A program made the translations under genes and the position numbers. From Pararobbsia alpina (GTDB lineage Bacteria > Pseudomonadota > Gammaproteobacteria > Burkholderiales > Burkholderiaceae), in NCBI RefSeq assembly GCF_902859895.1, contig NZ_CADIKM010000014.1:62001-126000 (forward strand): 64,000 bases of DNA, in the 5' to 3' direction. Positions 34,039-43,482 of this stretch are shown in pieces; the first letter of the stretch is position 1; every line of letters starts with the position of its first letter. The notes under the pieces were generated by a model. It saw only the letters and a list, made by a program, of their open reading frames with translations. It searched no databases and had not been told where the DNA came from.

Positions 34039-35148
34039 ATGAGCACGACCGTCAACGGCAACCGGGGTGTCGCGCAGTCGAGTGGGCTGTCGGCCGCAAG
34101 CGTGAATGCAGCGGACCGTTCGTTCGACGATTATCAGGCGCGTCACCTGCTGCCGCTCGTGCGGGGGATCAGTCGCGCGGGGCTGCTCGCCTATCTGGCG
34201 GCGGTCGTGATCGCACTCGCCGCCGGTGTGCTGACTCCGGCGCTGTTCTGGCGGGTGGTCGTCGCGCTGTTCGTGCTCGGCGCCGTGATGTACGCGCTCG
34301 AGCGCGACGTTTCACAGCGGCGCTGGATTCCCTTCGGCTTTGCGTTTCTCGCGTGCTACGAAATCGCGATCGGCGTGTTCGCCTCGGCCAACACGCTTGG
34401 TGTCGGCTGGATGCTGCCCGCGTTCGTCATTCTGCCCGTCGCGATGAGCCCGGTCTGGATGTCGCACCGGCATTTCGCGATGGCATCGGCCATCACGGCG
34501 CTTGCGCCGTTTCTCGCATTTTCGCTGCTGAATGCGTCGCGCCTCGACCAGTACGAGTTGCTGACCTATATTCTTGCGGCGACGGTCTGCTCGGCCGTCA
34601 TCCATATCTATTTCTCGCGGCTGATGCATGCGCATTTCAAACTCGAGGGGCAATTGCGCGAACAGGCGCATACCGACGACCTGACCGGCATCTTCGTGCG
34701 CCAGCGTTTCCACGAACTCGCCGACCTCGCGGTGCGGCGTGCGCAGCACCGCGCCGAGCCGGTCTCCGCCCTGTTCATCGACGTCGATCGCTTCAAGAGC
34801 ATCAATGACGAATTCGGCCATTCGATTGGCGACGCGGCGCTCGTGCTGGTGGCCACCACCTTGCAAGACCGCCTGCGGCCGATCGACGTCTTCGGACGGC
34901 TCGGTGGCGATGAGTTTGCGGTCGTACTGCCGAACTGCCGTGCCCATACGGCCATGCAGGTGGCTCAGCGTTTGCGGGCCGCGGTCGCCGGGCTCGCTTC
35001 GCCGGCGGGGCAATTGACCATCAGCGTGGGGGTCACCGAGATGCGCGAGGCCTCGAACGGCCTCGTGGGCCTGCTCGACGACGCGGACGTCGCCCTGCTC
35101 AATGCGAAGGCCGCCGGGCGAAACCGCGTCGAAATGTTCCGCGCCTAG
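34039..35148 (+). CDS. Diguanylate cyclase (GGDEF) membrane protein
   Basis: A 369-aa protein that should make cyclic di-GMP. Residues 40-205 hold about six membrane helices without a recognised sensor domain; the GGDEF domain covers about 215-368 with DDLTGIFVRQRFHEL, FIDVDRFKSIND, and RLGGDEFAVVLP. RPID five residues before the GGDEF is an intact inhibitory I-site, so product inhibition is expected. The active-site signature is intact. The ATG at 34039 is used; TACAAT at 33997-34002 is a likely -10. Confidence 0.92.
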   Translation: MSTTVNGNRGVAQSSGLSAASVNAADRSFDDYQARHLLPLVRGISRAGLLAYLAAVVIALAAGVLTPALFWRVVVALFVLGAVMYALERDVSQRRWIPFGFAFLACYEIAIGVFASANTLGVGWMLPAFVILPVAMSPVWMSHRHFAMASAITALAPFLAFSLLNASRLDQYELLTYILAATVCSAVIHIYFSRLMHAHFKLEGQLREQAHTDDLTGIFVRQRFHELADLAVRRAQHRAEPVSALFIDVDRFKSINDEFGHSIGDAALVLVATTLQDRLRPIDVFGRLGGDEFAVVLPNCRAHTAMQVAQRLRAAVAGLASPAGQLTISVGVTEMREASNGLVGLLDDADVALLNAKAAGRNRVEMFRA

Positions 35149-35243
35149 TTCGCGCTCACCATTTTTCCCGCACGACTGAACTCACTCCGACAGCCCGAAT
35201 CGAAGCGAGCAAGGGCAGGCTGCCCGTTGCGGGAGGAGCGATC

Positions 35244-35465
35244 ATGTCATCGATTATCTATACGAAGGGCCTGTTCAAGGCGGAAGCCGATGTGAGGCTG
35301 GTCGACAAGGGCTTGTACCAGGGGTGGGTCAACCTGAGCCGGGACGATGGCGAGGATCCGGACGACACCGTCTACGAAGTCGACGGGACCTCGGCCTCGG
35401 AGCTCGAGGCGCTCGAGGAAGCGAAGGCGCTCGCGCACCGGATTCTCGGCGAGATCGAGCTGTAG
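35244..35465 (+). CDS. Small conserved hypothetical protein
   Basis: A 73-aa acidic cytoplasmic protein (GLYQGWVNLSRDDGEDPDDTVYEVDG, then an acidic helix ELEALEEAKALAHRILGEIEL). It has a strong GGGAGGAG ribosome-binding site, preceded by a hairpin (35209-35230, one bulge). The family is unknown to me. It lies 120 bp upstream of sbcD, probably separately transcribed. Confidence 0.7.
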   Translation: MSSIIYTKGLFKAEADVRLVDKGLYQGWVNLSRDDGEDPDDTVYEVDGTSASELEALEEAKALAHRILGEIEL

Positions 35466-35585
35466 CGAGGCTCGCCACGCGGCACGGGCTGTCATGCCCG
35501 GCTTCAACCGCTGCTTCGGAAATGAGACACTGGCGCACCTGACGCCCGTGCGTCCCTCCCTTTTCCGAAGAAGATCGACCAATCG

Positions 35586-36806
35586 ATGCGCATCCTGCAC
35601 ACGTCCGACTGGCACCTGGGTCAGTATTTCATGGGCAAGTCCCGGCAGGCCGAGCATGAGGCGCTGATCGCCTGGCTCGTCGGGCAGACCCGGCAACACG
35701 AGATCGACGCGGTGCTGATCGCCGGCGACATTTTCGATACGGGTGCGCCGCCAAGCTATGCGCGTGAGCTCTACAACCGGCTGATCGTCGCGCTCCACGA
35801 TGCGGGCGTCGGGCTCACGGTGCTCGCGGGCAATCACGATTCGGTCGCCACGATGCAGGAATCGCGCGGCCTGCTCGCCTACTTCGGCACCGTCGTGATT
35901 CCCGCCGTGCAGGACGACCTGTCCACGCAGATCCGCGTGCTGGAGGACCGCGCGGGCAAGCCCGGCGCCATTTTGTGCGCGATTCCCTTCATTCGTGCGC
36001 GTGACGTCATGCAGAGCACCGCGGGGCAGAGCGCGCAGGATAAGCAGGGCTCGCTGCAAGACGCGATCCATGCGCACTATCAGAAGCTTTATGCGCTTGC
36101 TGCGGAAAGACGCGCGGCACTCGGCGTCGACTTGCCGATCGTCGCGACCGGACACCTGACGACCGTTGGCGCGAGCGCGAGCGAATCGGTGCGCGAGATC
36201 TATGTGGGTGCGCTCGAGGCCTTTCCGACCGCGAACTTCCCACCGGCCGACTATATTGCACTCGGCCATATCCACCGACCACAGAAGGTCGGTGGCCTCG
36301 AGCACATCCGCTATAGCGGCTCGCCGATTCCGCTGAGCTTCGACGAGGCAAGGCAGCACAAGGAAATGCTGCTCGTCGATCTCGGCCCAGGCGGACTCGA
36401 AGCGGTAACGCCGCTTCAGGTGCCATGTTTCCAGACGCTTGCGTCGGTCAGGGGATCCCTGGCGGAACTCGCCGCGCCCATTCGCGCAGCGGCGCAGCAG
36501 GCGACAGCCGGCGGGACCGTCTGGCTCGAAGTGGTCGTGTCGGCCGACGACTACCTGAGCGATCTCCAGGCGCGCATCGAAGCGCTAGTCGAAGGCCTGC
36601 CCGTCGAAGTGCTGCGGATCCGGCGCGAACGCGCGGTCGCATCGGCAAGCTTGAGCGGCGAAGTGAGGGAGACGCTCGACGAACTGACCCCTGACGACGT
36701 CTTCGCGCGCCGGCTCGAAAGCGAAGTGCTCGACGATGCGCTACGCGGCCGGCTGAGCCTGCTGTACCGGGAAGTCGTCTCCGGCATCGGGGCGGACGCG
36801 GCATGA
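35586..36806 (+). CDS. sbcD: Exonuclease SbcD (Mre11-like nuclease subunit)
   Basis: A 406-aa metallophosphoesterase; with SbcC it cleaves DNA hairpins and protein-blocked ends. All phosphoesterase motifs are visible: TSDWHLGQ at 6-13, GDIFDTG near 49-55, GNHDS near 84, ATGHLTTVG near 180 and ALGHIHRPQ near 225. The C-terminal part is the capping domain. The ATG overlaps none of the upstream gene and the stop overlaps the sbcC start by 4 bp (ATGA), so the two are co-translated. Confidence 0.96.
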   Translation: MRILHTSDWHLGQYFMGKSRQAEHEALIAWLVGQTRQHEIDAVLIAGDIFDTGAPPSYARELYNRLIVALHDAGVGLTVLAGNHDSVATMQESRGLLAYFGTVVIPAVQDDLSTQIRVLEDRAGKPGAILCAIPFIRARDVMQSTAGQSAQDKQGSLQDAIHAHYQKLYALAAERRAALGVDLPIVATGHLTTVGASASESVREIYVGALEAFPTANFPPADYIALGHIHRPQKVGGLEHIRYSGSPIPLSFDEARQHKEMLLVDLGPGGLEAVTPLQVPCFQTLASVRGSLAELAAPIRAAAQQATAGGTVWLEVVVSADDYLSDLQARIEALVEGLPVEVLRIRRERAVASASLSGEVRETLDELTPDDVFARRLESEVLDDALRGRLSLLYREVVSGIGADAA

Positions 36807-39800
36807 AGATATTGACCCTGCGTCTGCGCAACCTCAACTCGCTCAAGGGCGAGTGGAAGATCGACTTCACCCGGCCGCCTTTCAAGGACAACGGCCTGTT
36901 CGCGATCACCGGCTCGACGGGCGCGGGAAAGACGACCCTGCTCGATGCGGTCTGCCTTGCGCTCTATCACCGCACGCCGCGCATGGACAGTGTGTCGGCG
37001 GGCAGCAATGAGTTGATGACCCGCCATGCCTTCGAATGCCTCGCGGAAGTCGAGTTCGAGGTCAAAGGGCAGGGCTACCGCGCGTTCTGGAGCCAGCGCC
37101 GCGCGCGCGACAAGGCCGACGGCAATCTACAGGCTCCGAAGGTCGAACTCGCGCGCCTCGACGGTACGATCGTCACCGAAAAGATCGGTGACAAGCTGCG
37201 CCTGACCGAGGACATTACCGGGCTCGACTTCGGCCGTTTCACCAAATCGATGATGCTTGCACAAGGCGGTTTCGCCGCCTTTCTCGAGGCGCGTGCGAAC
37301 GAACGCGCGGAACTGCTCGAAGAACTGACCGGTACCGACATCTACGGCCAGATCTCGCAACGTGTGTTCGAACGTGCGCGCGAAGAGAAAATCGCGCTCG
37401 ATGCGCTGCGCGCGCGTGCAGACGGCGTCGAACTGCTCGACGCGACCCAGCGTTCGGCGCTCGATCGGGAAGCGCTCGAGCTTGGCCGGAACGAAACCCT
37501 GCTGATGGGCCAGCAAGCCGAATTGCAGAGCCTGTTACGGTGGCGCGAAGAACTCGCGAAGATCGAAGCTCAGCACCGCGACGCACAGGCAGTCGAACAG
37601 CAGGCCCAACTGGCGATCCAGCAGACCAGGCCCGATCTCGACCGTCTCGCGGCAAGCGAGCCCGCCGAAAAGCTGAGGGCCATCCATCTCGCGATGTCCG
37701 GTGCCGTTCAGGCCCATGCCCAGGCGGCGCAAGCGCTCGCCGGTGCCCGGCTCGAGCGCCGTGCGGCGGCTCGGGGTGTCGCGGAAAATCTCTGGAGGGC
37801 GACCGGTCTGCGCAGGCAGATGACCCTCGAGTACGCGCGCTCACTCGCGTCCGTCTCTACCGAGGCGAAGACGCTCGAGGCCGCACTGGCCCTGCACCCG
37901 ATGCGCGCGAAGCTCGGCGAGGCGCTCGTTGACTGGCGCGCGCAAATCGAAGCGCGCGGGCATCTGCTGGCCGAATCGGTTTCGACCGATACGCGCTTGA
38001 GTGCGATCGCAACGCGACTCGCGACCCATCGAGACAGCGCTGAGAAACTGCAACGCGCGCTGCGCGATGCGACTCCCACTGCGGAGGCGCTCCGGCGCGC
38101 CGAAGCGGAGCAGCGCGCGAAACTCGTCGGCCTCTTGAAGGGCCGCGACGAGGCTGCGATCCGCACTTCGTGGCAGGTCCTTCAGAATCAACGGGGTGTG
38201 TTGCAAGGTCTGTTACAGATTGCGAAAAACCGCGAACAGATCTCCATCCAGCGTGAACAGGCGCAGGCGACACACCGGCAGCGGGAGCAGGTCAAGCTCG
38301 AAAAGACCGAAGCCCGCGCGCAGATCGAGCGGCAATGGCGTGCGACGCGAGAGCAGATCGCCGACAAGGAGAAGCTGCTCGCCCAGGAACGCCGCATCCT
38401 CGAACTGTCGGCATTCCGCGCCGAGCTCGAGCCAGGTCTGCCCTGCCTGCTGTGCGGATCGACTGAGCATCCGGCGATCACCGCCTATCAGTCGCTCGAC
38501 GTCTCGGATACGCAGCGCGCGCTCAACGAGAAGCGGGTCGCGCTCGGCGAACTCGAAGACAAGGGCATCAAGCTCAAGACGGAGTTGGCCGCCCTCACGG
38601 GTGAGATTCAGGAACTGCTGAAGCGGCTTGCGCAACTCGACAAGGACGACGCTGGCCTCGCGCAGAAGTGGTGCGAAGGGGAGGCGACGCTCGGCATCGC
38701 GGTGGCCGATCGTGCCGCATTGAGCGCGCGGATCGAAGAGAACAGCGTCCAACTCACGCATGCGCAGACCACGCTCGAGGCGGTCGAGGCAGCGAAGGCC
38801 GAAACCGAACGGGCGGCGGCGGCTTGCCTTGCGGCCGAGAAGTCACTCGTCGATACGAATCATGCATTGCAGCTCGCCGAACGTGAACTGGCGGCATGCC
38901 TGACCCAGCAAAACGAAGCCAATGAACTCCGTGCGAAACAGCGCGGCATGCTGGTCGACCGAACGCAGGCGCTCAACGCAGGGGTGCAGGCTGCCGGCCA
39001 TGCCGAACCGGAGAATTGGAGTGATGCGCAGGCTTGGCTTGCCGCGCGCGTCCTCGAATGGCAGGAGTGGCAACAGACTTCGGATCAGCGGCAGCGGCTC
39101 ATGCGCCGGATCGACAGTCTGGGCCAGCAGGTCGATCAGGCGAAACTTGAGCAAGACAGATGGCAACAGCGGTGGGATGCGCTGGTCGACGTTCACAGGA
39201 AGCTTCAGCGTGAAGCCGCGGAGTCGACGAGTGCCGATGCGGCTGATGCACTCGAATTTCCGGCTGTTCCCGCCTCGGCGAACGCGGCGGCCGACTTCAA
39301 CGAGGCCGAGATCCGGCTCGAACGCTTCCAGCGCGAGGAAAGCGAACTTGCAGGCGGGGAGGCACGTTTGTCCGCCCGTCTCGAGCAGGACGCCGCGCAG
39401 CGCTTGCAGGCCGTCGCGAACTGGACCCGTGCGCTGGATGCGAGCCCCTTCGACGACGAGGCCACGTTCAGCGGGGCCTTGCTCGATCCAGGAGAACGCG
39501 ACCGTCTCCAGCAGATGCGTACCCGCCTCGATAACGCACTGCTCGGCGCGAAGACATTGCTCGCGACCGCGGCGCAGCGCCTTGCCGAACGTGCCGGAGA
39601 AGCGAAGACCGAGCAGACCCATGACGCACTGAGCGCCCGGTTTAACGAGCTGCAGGCCGCCCTGCGTGCGCTTGCGCAACGGCAGGGGGAAGTGCGGGCC
39701 CAATTGCAGAACGATGACCGGCAACGCTCGGCGAAGCAGGCACTGTTCGAGCAGATTGCCGTGAAGCTCGACGCCTCTGACGTCTGGCAGCGGCTTAGCA

Positions 39801-40288
39801 GCCTGATCGGTTCGGCCGACGGGGCGAAGTACCGGAAGTTTGCGCAGGGCCTGACGCTCGATCACCTGATCCATCTTGCGAATCGCCAACTGGTCCGGCT
39901 GCATGGGCGCTATCAACTCAATCGCAAGCGCAGCGGCGAACTCGAACTCGAAGTCGTCGATACCTGGCAAGGCGATACCGCACGTGATACGCGCACCTTG
40001 TCCGGCGGCGAGAGTTTTCTCGTCAGCCTTGCACTGGCGCTCGCCCTTTCCGATCTCGTCAGCCACAAGACGTCGATCGATTCGCTCTTTCTCGACGAGG
40101 GCTTCGGCACGCTCGACGGCGAGACGCTCGAGATCGCACTCGACGCGCTCGATGCGCTGTACGCGAGCGGCAAGATGATCGGCGTGATCAGCCATGTCGA
40201 GGCGCTGAAGGAACGCATTCCGGTCCAGATCAAGGTCCGCAAGCGCGCGGGCCTCGGATACTCGGATATCGAGGTGACGGGAGCGTAG
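36803..40288 (+). CDS. sbcC: Exonuclease SbcC (Rad50-like ATPase subunit)
   Basis: A 1161-aa SMC-like ATPase. Walker [16 protein letters not shown] is near residue 40; long coiled coils cover about 190-540 and 570-1000; the zinc hook LPCLLCGS is near 550; the signature [20 protein letters not shown] and Walker [13 protein letters not shown] are near 1065-1105. Length is close to E. coli SbcC (1048) with a somewhat longer coil. It forms the SbcCD complex with the preceding gene and may remove palindrome hairpins during replication. Confidence 0.96.
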   Translation: MKILTLRLRNLNSLKGEWKIDFTRPPFKDNGLFAITGSTGAGKTTLLDAVCLALYHRTPRMDSVSAGSNELMTRHAFECLAEVEFEVKGQGYRAFWSQRRARDKADGNLQAPKVELARLDGTIVTEKIGDKLRLTEDITGLDFGRFTKSMMLAQGGFAAFLEARANERAELLEELTGTDIYGQISQRVFERAREEKIALDALRARADGVELLDATQRSALDREALELGRNETLLMGQQAELQSLLRWREELAKIEAQHRDAQAVEQQAQLAIQQTRPDLDRLAASEPAEKLRAIHLAMSGAVQAHAQAAQALAGARLERRAAARGVAENLWRATGLRRQMTLEYARSLASVSTEAKTLEAALALHPMRAKLGEALVDWRAQIEARGHLLAESVSTDTRLSAIATRLATHRDSAEKLQRALRDATPTAEALRRAEAEQRAKLVGLLKGRDEAAIRTSWQVLQNQRGVLQGLLQIAKNREQISIQREQAQATHRQREQVKLEKTEARAQIERQWRATREQIADKEKLLAQERRILELSAFRAELEPGLPCLLCGSTEHPAITAYQSLDVSDTQRALNEKRVALGELEDKGIKLKTELAALTGEIQELLKRLAQLDKDDAGLAQKWCEGEATLGIAVADRAALSARIEENSVQLTHAQTTLEAVEAAKAETERAAAACLAAEKSLVDTNHALQLAERELAACLTQQNEANELRAKQRGMLVDRTQALNAGVQAAGHAEPENWSDAQAWLAARVLEWQEWQQTSDQRQRLMRRIDSLGQQVDQAKLEQDRWQQRWDALVDVHRKLQREAAESTSADAADALEFPAVPASANAAADFNEAEIRLERFQREESELAGGEARLSARLEQDAAQRLQAVANWTRALDASPFDDEATFSGALLDPGERDRLQQMRTRLDNALLGAKTLLATAAQRLAERAGEAKTEQTHDALSARFNELQAALRALAQRQGEVRAQLQNDDRQRSAKQALFEQIAVKLDASDVWQRLSSLIGSADGAKYRKFAQGLTLDHLIHLANRQLVRLHGRYQLNRKRSGELELEVVDTWQGDTARDTRTLSGGESFLVSLALALALSDLVSHKTSIDSLFLDEGFGTLDGETLEIALDALDALYASGKMIGVISHVEALKERIPVQIKVRKRAGLGYSDIEVTGA

Positions 40289-40312
40289 GCACAAGGCTGT
40301 CTCAAAATGGCG

Positions 40313-40336
40313 GGCGGCCTCACTTATCGGGCCGCC
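40313..40336 (+). terminator. Hairpin downstream of sbcC
   Basis: GGCGGCC (40313-40319) and GGCCGCC (40330-40336) form a 7-bp stem with a 10-nt loop, 24 bp after the sbcC stop. No T-run follows, so terminator strength is doubtful. Confidence 0.4.
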
Positions 40337-40557
40337 TTCAACGATTCGTTCTCCCCAGAGCCGATATTGTCCCGCCGTATTGCGCGGGCATGGGGTGCAA
40401 TCGCTCGGATTGCATGCATTCGGAATGTGGCTACCCGCCAAGGCGCCGTTGCCGAATTGACCCATTTGGCCCTCCCATGAAACTCTGTCCATGCGGCCAG
40501 TTCGATTAACCGATGCGGGCCGCGTTTGACTTCGATCGGCTCAGGTCCGCTTTTCAG

Positions 40558-40609
40558 ACCTGCTTCTTAGAGCTGCTTCTTAGACCTGTTCCTCAGGCCT
40601 GCCTTTTTC
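40558..40609. repeat. 13-bp tandem repeat in the leader of the peptide cassette
   Basis: Three units ACCTGCTTCTTAG, AGCTGCTTCTTAG and ACCTGTTCCTCAG (40558-40596), then a degenerate fourth (40597-40609). They end five bases before the start of the GGGAGAG ribosome-binding area of the small peptide gene. A TTGACT at 40526-40531 could be a -35 upstream. Between the sbcC hairpin and this repeat nothing else is recognisable. Confidence 0.7.
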
Positions 40610-40624
40610 TTGGGAGAGCGTGAA

Positions 40625-40726
40625 ATGAAGAGAGTCCGGCTGGAACCGCCCCTGTCGTACCAGTCGAACGATGCCTATGCCGTGCTGTATCGCGTCATGC
40701 GGCCGCCCAAACGGAACGACCGGTAG
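40625..40726 (+). CDS. 33-aa peptide, candidate RiPP precursor
   Basis: A short gene not reported as a long frame. ATG at 40625 follows GGGAGAG with 7-nt spacing; the stop TAG is at 40724-40726. The peptide begins MKRVRLEPPLSYQ, has a central segment NDAYAVLYRV with tyrosines at 12, 18 and 22, and a basic, proline-containing tail MRPPKRNDR. It has no cysteine, glycine, threonine or tryptophan and no signal peptide. The following genes encode a SagB-type dehydrogenase, a carbamoyltransferase and an exporter, and a strong hairpin separates it from them, the classic layout of a precursor peptide expressed above its enzymes. It could instead be a regulatory leader peptide. Confidence 0.65.
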   Translation: MKRVRLEPPLSYQSNDAYAVLYRVMRPPKRNDR

Positions 40727-40734
40727 TCACTGAT

Positions 40735-40763
40735 GCGGCCACGCCCGCAATGGGCGTGGCCGC
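40735..40763 (+). terminator. Perfect 12-bp hairpin between the peptide gene and enzyme genes
   Basis: GCGGCCACGCCC (40735-40746) pairs perfectly with GGGCGTGGCCGC (40752-40763) around the loop GCAAT. It starts 8 nt after the peptide stop and ends 30 nt before the next ATG. With no T-run it is more likely a partial terminator or mRNA-stabilising hairpin that raises peptide over enzyme expression. Confidence 0.75.
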
Positions 40764-40793
40764 AGCTGACGTTCAACGATCGGGAGGTAGGTC

Positions 40794-41888
40794 ATGACGC
40801 CCTCTATATTCCTGCGGATCACGGATGGAAAATTGATCCTGTGGGACTATCGCCGGCACGCACAATACGAGGTCGGTCTGCAGCACGTGGCGCGTCTCGC
40901 CGAGCTGTCCGCAACCGAAGAGCATGCCGGGGCGGCTGCCGCGATCGATGCGGAGATCCGTGCATCGCAGATCCTCGATGAGCCGGAACCGGATGCCTGG
41001 GAATGGGATTGCCTCGCGCGCATATTCCACGTCGGCAGCCAGATCGGACATTCGAATGTCGCGACGCCGCGCGGCACCGATGACACTGACGCCACCGATT
41101 CGTATCAGGGCTATGTCGATTACTGTGCGTCGATTGTCGACAAAATTCCCGAGATGCATATCGAGCTGCCGGGCGAAGCGATTGCGCTGCCCGAGGTCGA
41201 CTCGCCCGAGCTCGACGCGCTTGGGCGCATGTCGCTATGGGACGCGCTGGTCGCGCGCCGCACCTGCCGTGATTTCCATGCGCAAGGCATTAGCCTCGCT
41301 CGCGTCGCGACCGCGTTGTGGGTCACATTCGGCGCCGTGCATGGCGCCCAACGCATGGATCTGCTCGAATGCGGGCTGATGCCGGTCGGCTACCGGCGGA
41401 CGTCGCCATCGGGCGGCTCCCTGCATCCGAGCGAACCCTATCTCGTCGCGCTGCGCGTCGACGGTCTCGAATCCGGCATCTACCACTACCGTTCGCGCAC
41501 GCACGCGTTGACGCGTGTCGCACCGGCGCTCGAGCCCGGACGCCTCGGTGCGATGCTCTGCGCGCAGAGCTTCGCGGAAGATCTTGCCTACGGCGTCTTC
41601 GTGGTGTCGAGGTTCGACAAGATGTGGTGGAAATACCCCCACTCGCGCGCCTACCGTGTGGCGCTGCTCGATATCGGCTGCCTGATCCAGACTTTCCAGC
41701 TGACCTGCGCCGCGCAGGGCATTCAGTCCTGGCCGACCGGTTACTTCGTCGACCATGAGATCAATCGCTTGCTTGAACTCGACGATGCGAGGCATTCGGT
41801 GATGTTCTTTCTCGGCGCGGGCATCGGTTCGGGCAGCGTCGCGCGCGAGGCGCTTACCGCGATCCATGGTTCGACGCGAGGCGGCTGA
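40794..41888 (+). CDS. SagB-type nitroreductase-fold dehydrogenase
   Basis: A 364-aa FMN-dependent enzyme. The N-terminal 150 residues are a less conserved extension; the SagB-type domain covers about 145-355. FMN and family motifs are clear: RRTCRDF, TSPSGGSLHPSEPYLVAL, GLESGIYHYRSRTHAL, SRFDKMWWKYPHSRAYRVALLDIGCLIQ. SagB-type enzymes oxidise peptide azolines to azoles, or act in thiazole-forming assembly lines. Here no YcaO cyclodehydratase is present and the upstream peptide has no Cys or Thr, so another oxidation (for example of a side chain or backbone) is likely. GGGAGG precedes the ATG. The stop is 1 nt before the carbamoyltransferase ATG. Confidence 0.88.
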   Translation: MTPSIFLRITDGKLILWDYRRHAQYEVGLQHVARLAELSATEEHAGAAAAIDAEIRASQILDEPEPDAWEWDCLARIFHVGSQIGHSNVATPRGTDDTDATDSYQGYVDYCASIVDKIPEMHIELPGEAIALPEVDSPELDALGRMSLWDALVARRTCRDFHAQGISLARVATALWVTFGAVHGAQRMDLLECGLMPVGYRRTSPSGGSLHPSEPYLVALRVDGLESGIYHYRSRTHALTRVAPALEPGRLGAMLCAQSFAEDLAYGVFVVSRFDKMWWKYPHSRAYRVALLDIGCLIQTFQLTCAAQGIQSWPTGYFVDHEINRLLELDDARHSVMFFLGAGIGSGSVAREALTAIHGSTRGG

Positions 41889-41889
41889 G

Positions 41890-43482
41890 ATGCGGGTGCT
41901 CGCATTCAAACCGGGTCACGATGGCCACATTGCCCACCTCGTCGACGGGGCGCTGGAATTTTCGATCGAAGCTGAAAAGGACTCAGGCCGCAGGTATGCG
42001 GCCGCGGAGGTTCCGATGATGCTCGACGTACTCGAGGCCGTGGACATGCTGCCCGATGCCTTTGCGCTGAGTGGCTGGGCGACGGGCTCAAGCCCCCGGG
42101 GGCGCGCGATTGGTGCCGGGTATGGCGGGCTCGAGCGCGCGACGGTACGCGAATGTTCAATCCTCGGCATGTCGACGAAGCTGATCTCCTCGTCTCACGA
42201 ACGTTCGCATATTCTTTGCGCCTATGCGCTTTCACCGTTCCCACAGGGCATGCCTTGTTATGCGCTGGTCTGGGAGGGCCATATCGGCGCGTTCTATGAG
42301 ATCGACATGGCCCTCCAGGTGACGAAGCTGGCCGACATCATGTGTTCGCCCGGCATCCGGTATGCGTTTGCCTACGCCTTGTGCGACCCGGCATTCGACC
42401 TGCCGGCGGGCTCGGTCAGGCTCGGCGATGCGGGCAAGCTGATGGCACTTGCAGCCTACGGCGATGAAGGACCGGCGCACGCGGAGGAAGAGGTCCTGCT
42501 TGCACGGCTGCTCGGCGATCCGCTCATGTCGCCCAGGCTTTGCAAGGACGACTTTCGCGGCTTCGCCTGCTGCGACAGCGGGGTCGATTCGGCACTCGCG
42601 AAGCGACTCGCGCGTCTCGTCTCGAAAGCCATTTTTTCCTTCTTCGAAGCCAGGATCCGCGCGCTCATCAGGGACAGGCGTCCACTGCTGATCGGCGGAG
42701 GTTGCGGCCTGAACGGCGACTGGAACCGCGCCTGGCTCGACTCGGGCCTGTTCGCGGATGTCTTCGTGCCGCCTTGTGCCAACGACTCGGGTTCGGCCAT
42801 CGGCACCGGTGTCGATGCGCAATTCCTCCTCACAGGGAATGCCAAACTGAAGTGGGATGTCTATGCAGGCGCATCCTTCGACGATGACGATGGTGCGGCG
42901 TCCCGCAGCGAACTGGGGAAGTTCCGCAGGCACGTCGGCGGTCTTGGCCAGATTGCCATGCTGCTCGAGGCGGGCGCAATTCTTGGCTGGGTGTCCGGGC
43001 GCAGCGAGATTGGCCCGCGAGCGCTCGGCAACCGCTCGATCATTGCGGCGCCGTTCAGCGCTCATATGCTGACGCGCCTGAATGCGCTCAAGCGACGCGA
43101 GTCGTTTCGCCCGATCGCCCCCATGTGCCTCGAAGAGGATGCGGGCCTCCACTTCGATCTCCAGCGGGCGAGCCCTCATATGCTTTTCTTCGCACGGGCG
43201 AAGACCGACCGATTCGCGGCCGTCACGCACGTCGATGGCTCGTCGAGAATCCAGACCGTGAGCGCCGGCGAGAACGCGCCGCTTCATCGCTTGTTGACGG
43301 CTTTCAAGGCGCACACGGGTTTCGGGGTGCTTTGCAATACCTCGCTCAATCTCAGTGGTGCGGGTTTGATCAATCGCACGTCCGATCTCGTTCGCTATGC
43401 AACGGATTCGGGCCTCGACGGGTTTGTCATCGACGGCATCTTGTTCGTGAACGGGATCGAACGATTCGGGGTGCGGGCATGA
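41890..43482 (+). CDS. Carbamoyltransferase (NodU/CmcH/TobZ family)
   Basis: A 530-aa protein. The N-terminal Kae1/TsaD-like ATPase domain has metal-ligand candidates in SSHERSHILCAYAL, the phosphate loops GGGCGLNGDWN and PPCANDSGSAIGTG, and a C-terminal domain with the hallmark GRSEIGPRALGNRSI and ESFRPIAPMCLEEDA. Family members use carbamoyl phosphate and ATP to O-carbamoylate natural products such as Nod factors, cephamycin and tobramycin. The N-terminus (VLAFKPGHDGH) departs from the usual HHDSA. Start ATG at 41890 directly follows the SagB stop; the stop overlaps the MFS start (ATGA). It probably modifies the peptide or a peptide-derived product. Confidence 0.88.
   Translation: MRVLAFKPGHDGHIAHLVDGALEFSIEAEKDSGRRYAAAEVPMMLDVLEAVDMLPDAFALSGWATGSSPRGRAIGAGYGGLERATVRECSILGMSTKLISSSHERSHILCAYALSPFPQGMPCYALVWEGHIGAFYEIDMALQVTKLADIMCSPGIRYAFAYALCDPAFDLPAGSVRLGDAGKLMALAAYGDEGPAHAEEEVLLARLLGDPLMSPRLCKDDFRGFACCDSGVDSALAKRLARLVSKAIFSFFEARIRALIRDRRPLLIGGGCGLNGDWNRAWLDSGLFADVFVPPCANDSGSAIGTGVDAQFLLTGNAKLKWDVYAGASFDDDDGAASRSELGKFRRHVGGLGQIAMLLEAGAILGWVSGRSEIGPRALGNRSIIAAPFSAHMLTRLNALKRRESFRPIAPMCLEEDAGLHFDLQRASPHMLFFARAKTDRFAAVTHVDGSSRIQTVSAGENAPLHRLLTAFKAHTGFGVLCNTSLNLSGAGLINRTSDLVRYATDSGLDGFVIDGILFVNGIERFGVRA

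Noticed and set aside
38843-40492. 549-codon open frame on the minus strand
   Set aside because: Antisense to sbcC, whose coiled-coil sequence leaves the opposite strand open.
40477-40509. 10-codon mini gene MKLCPCGQFD upstream of the cassette
   Set aside because: It contains a CPCG motif that looks attractive for a cysteine-modifying enzyme, but it has no ribosome-binding site and is too short to judge.
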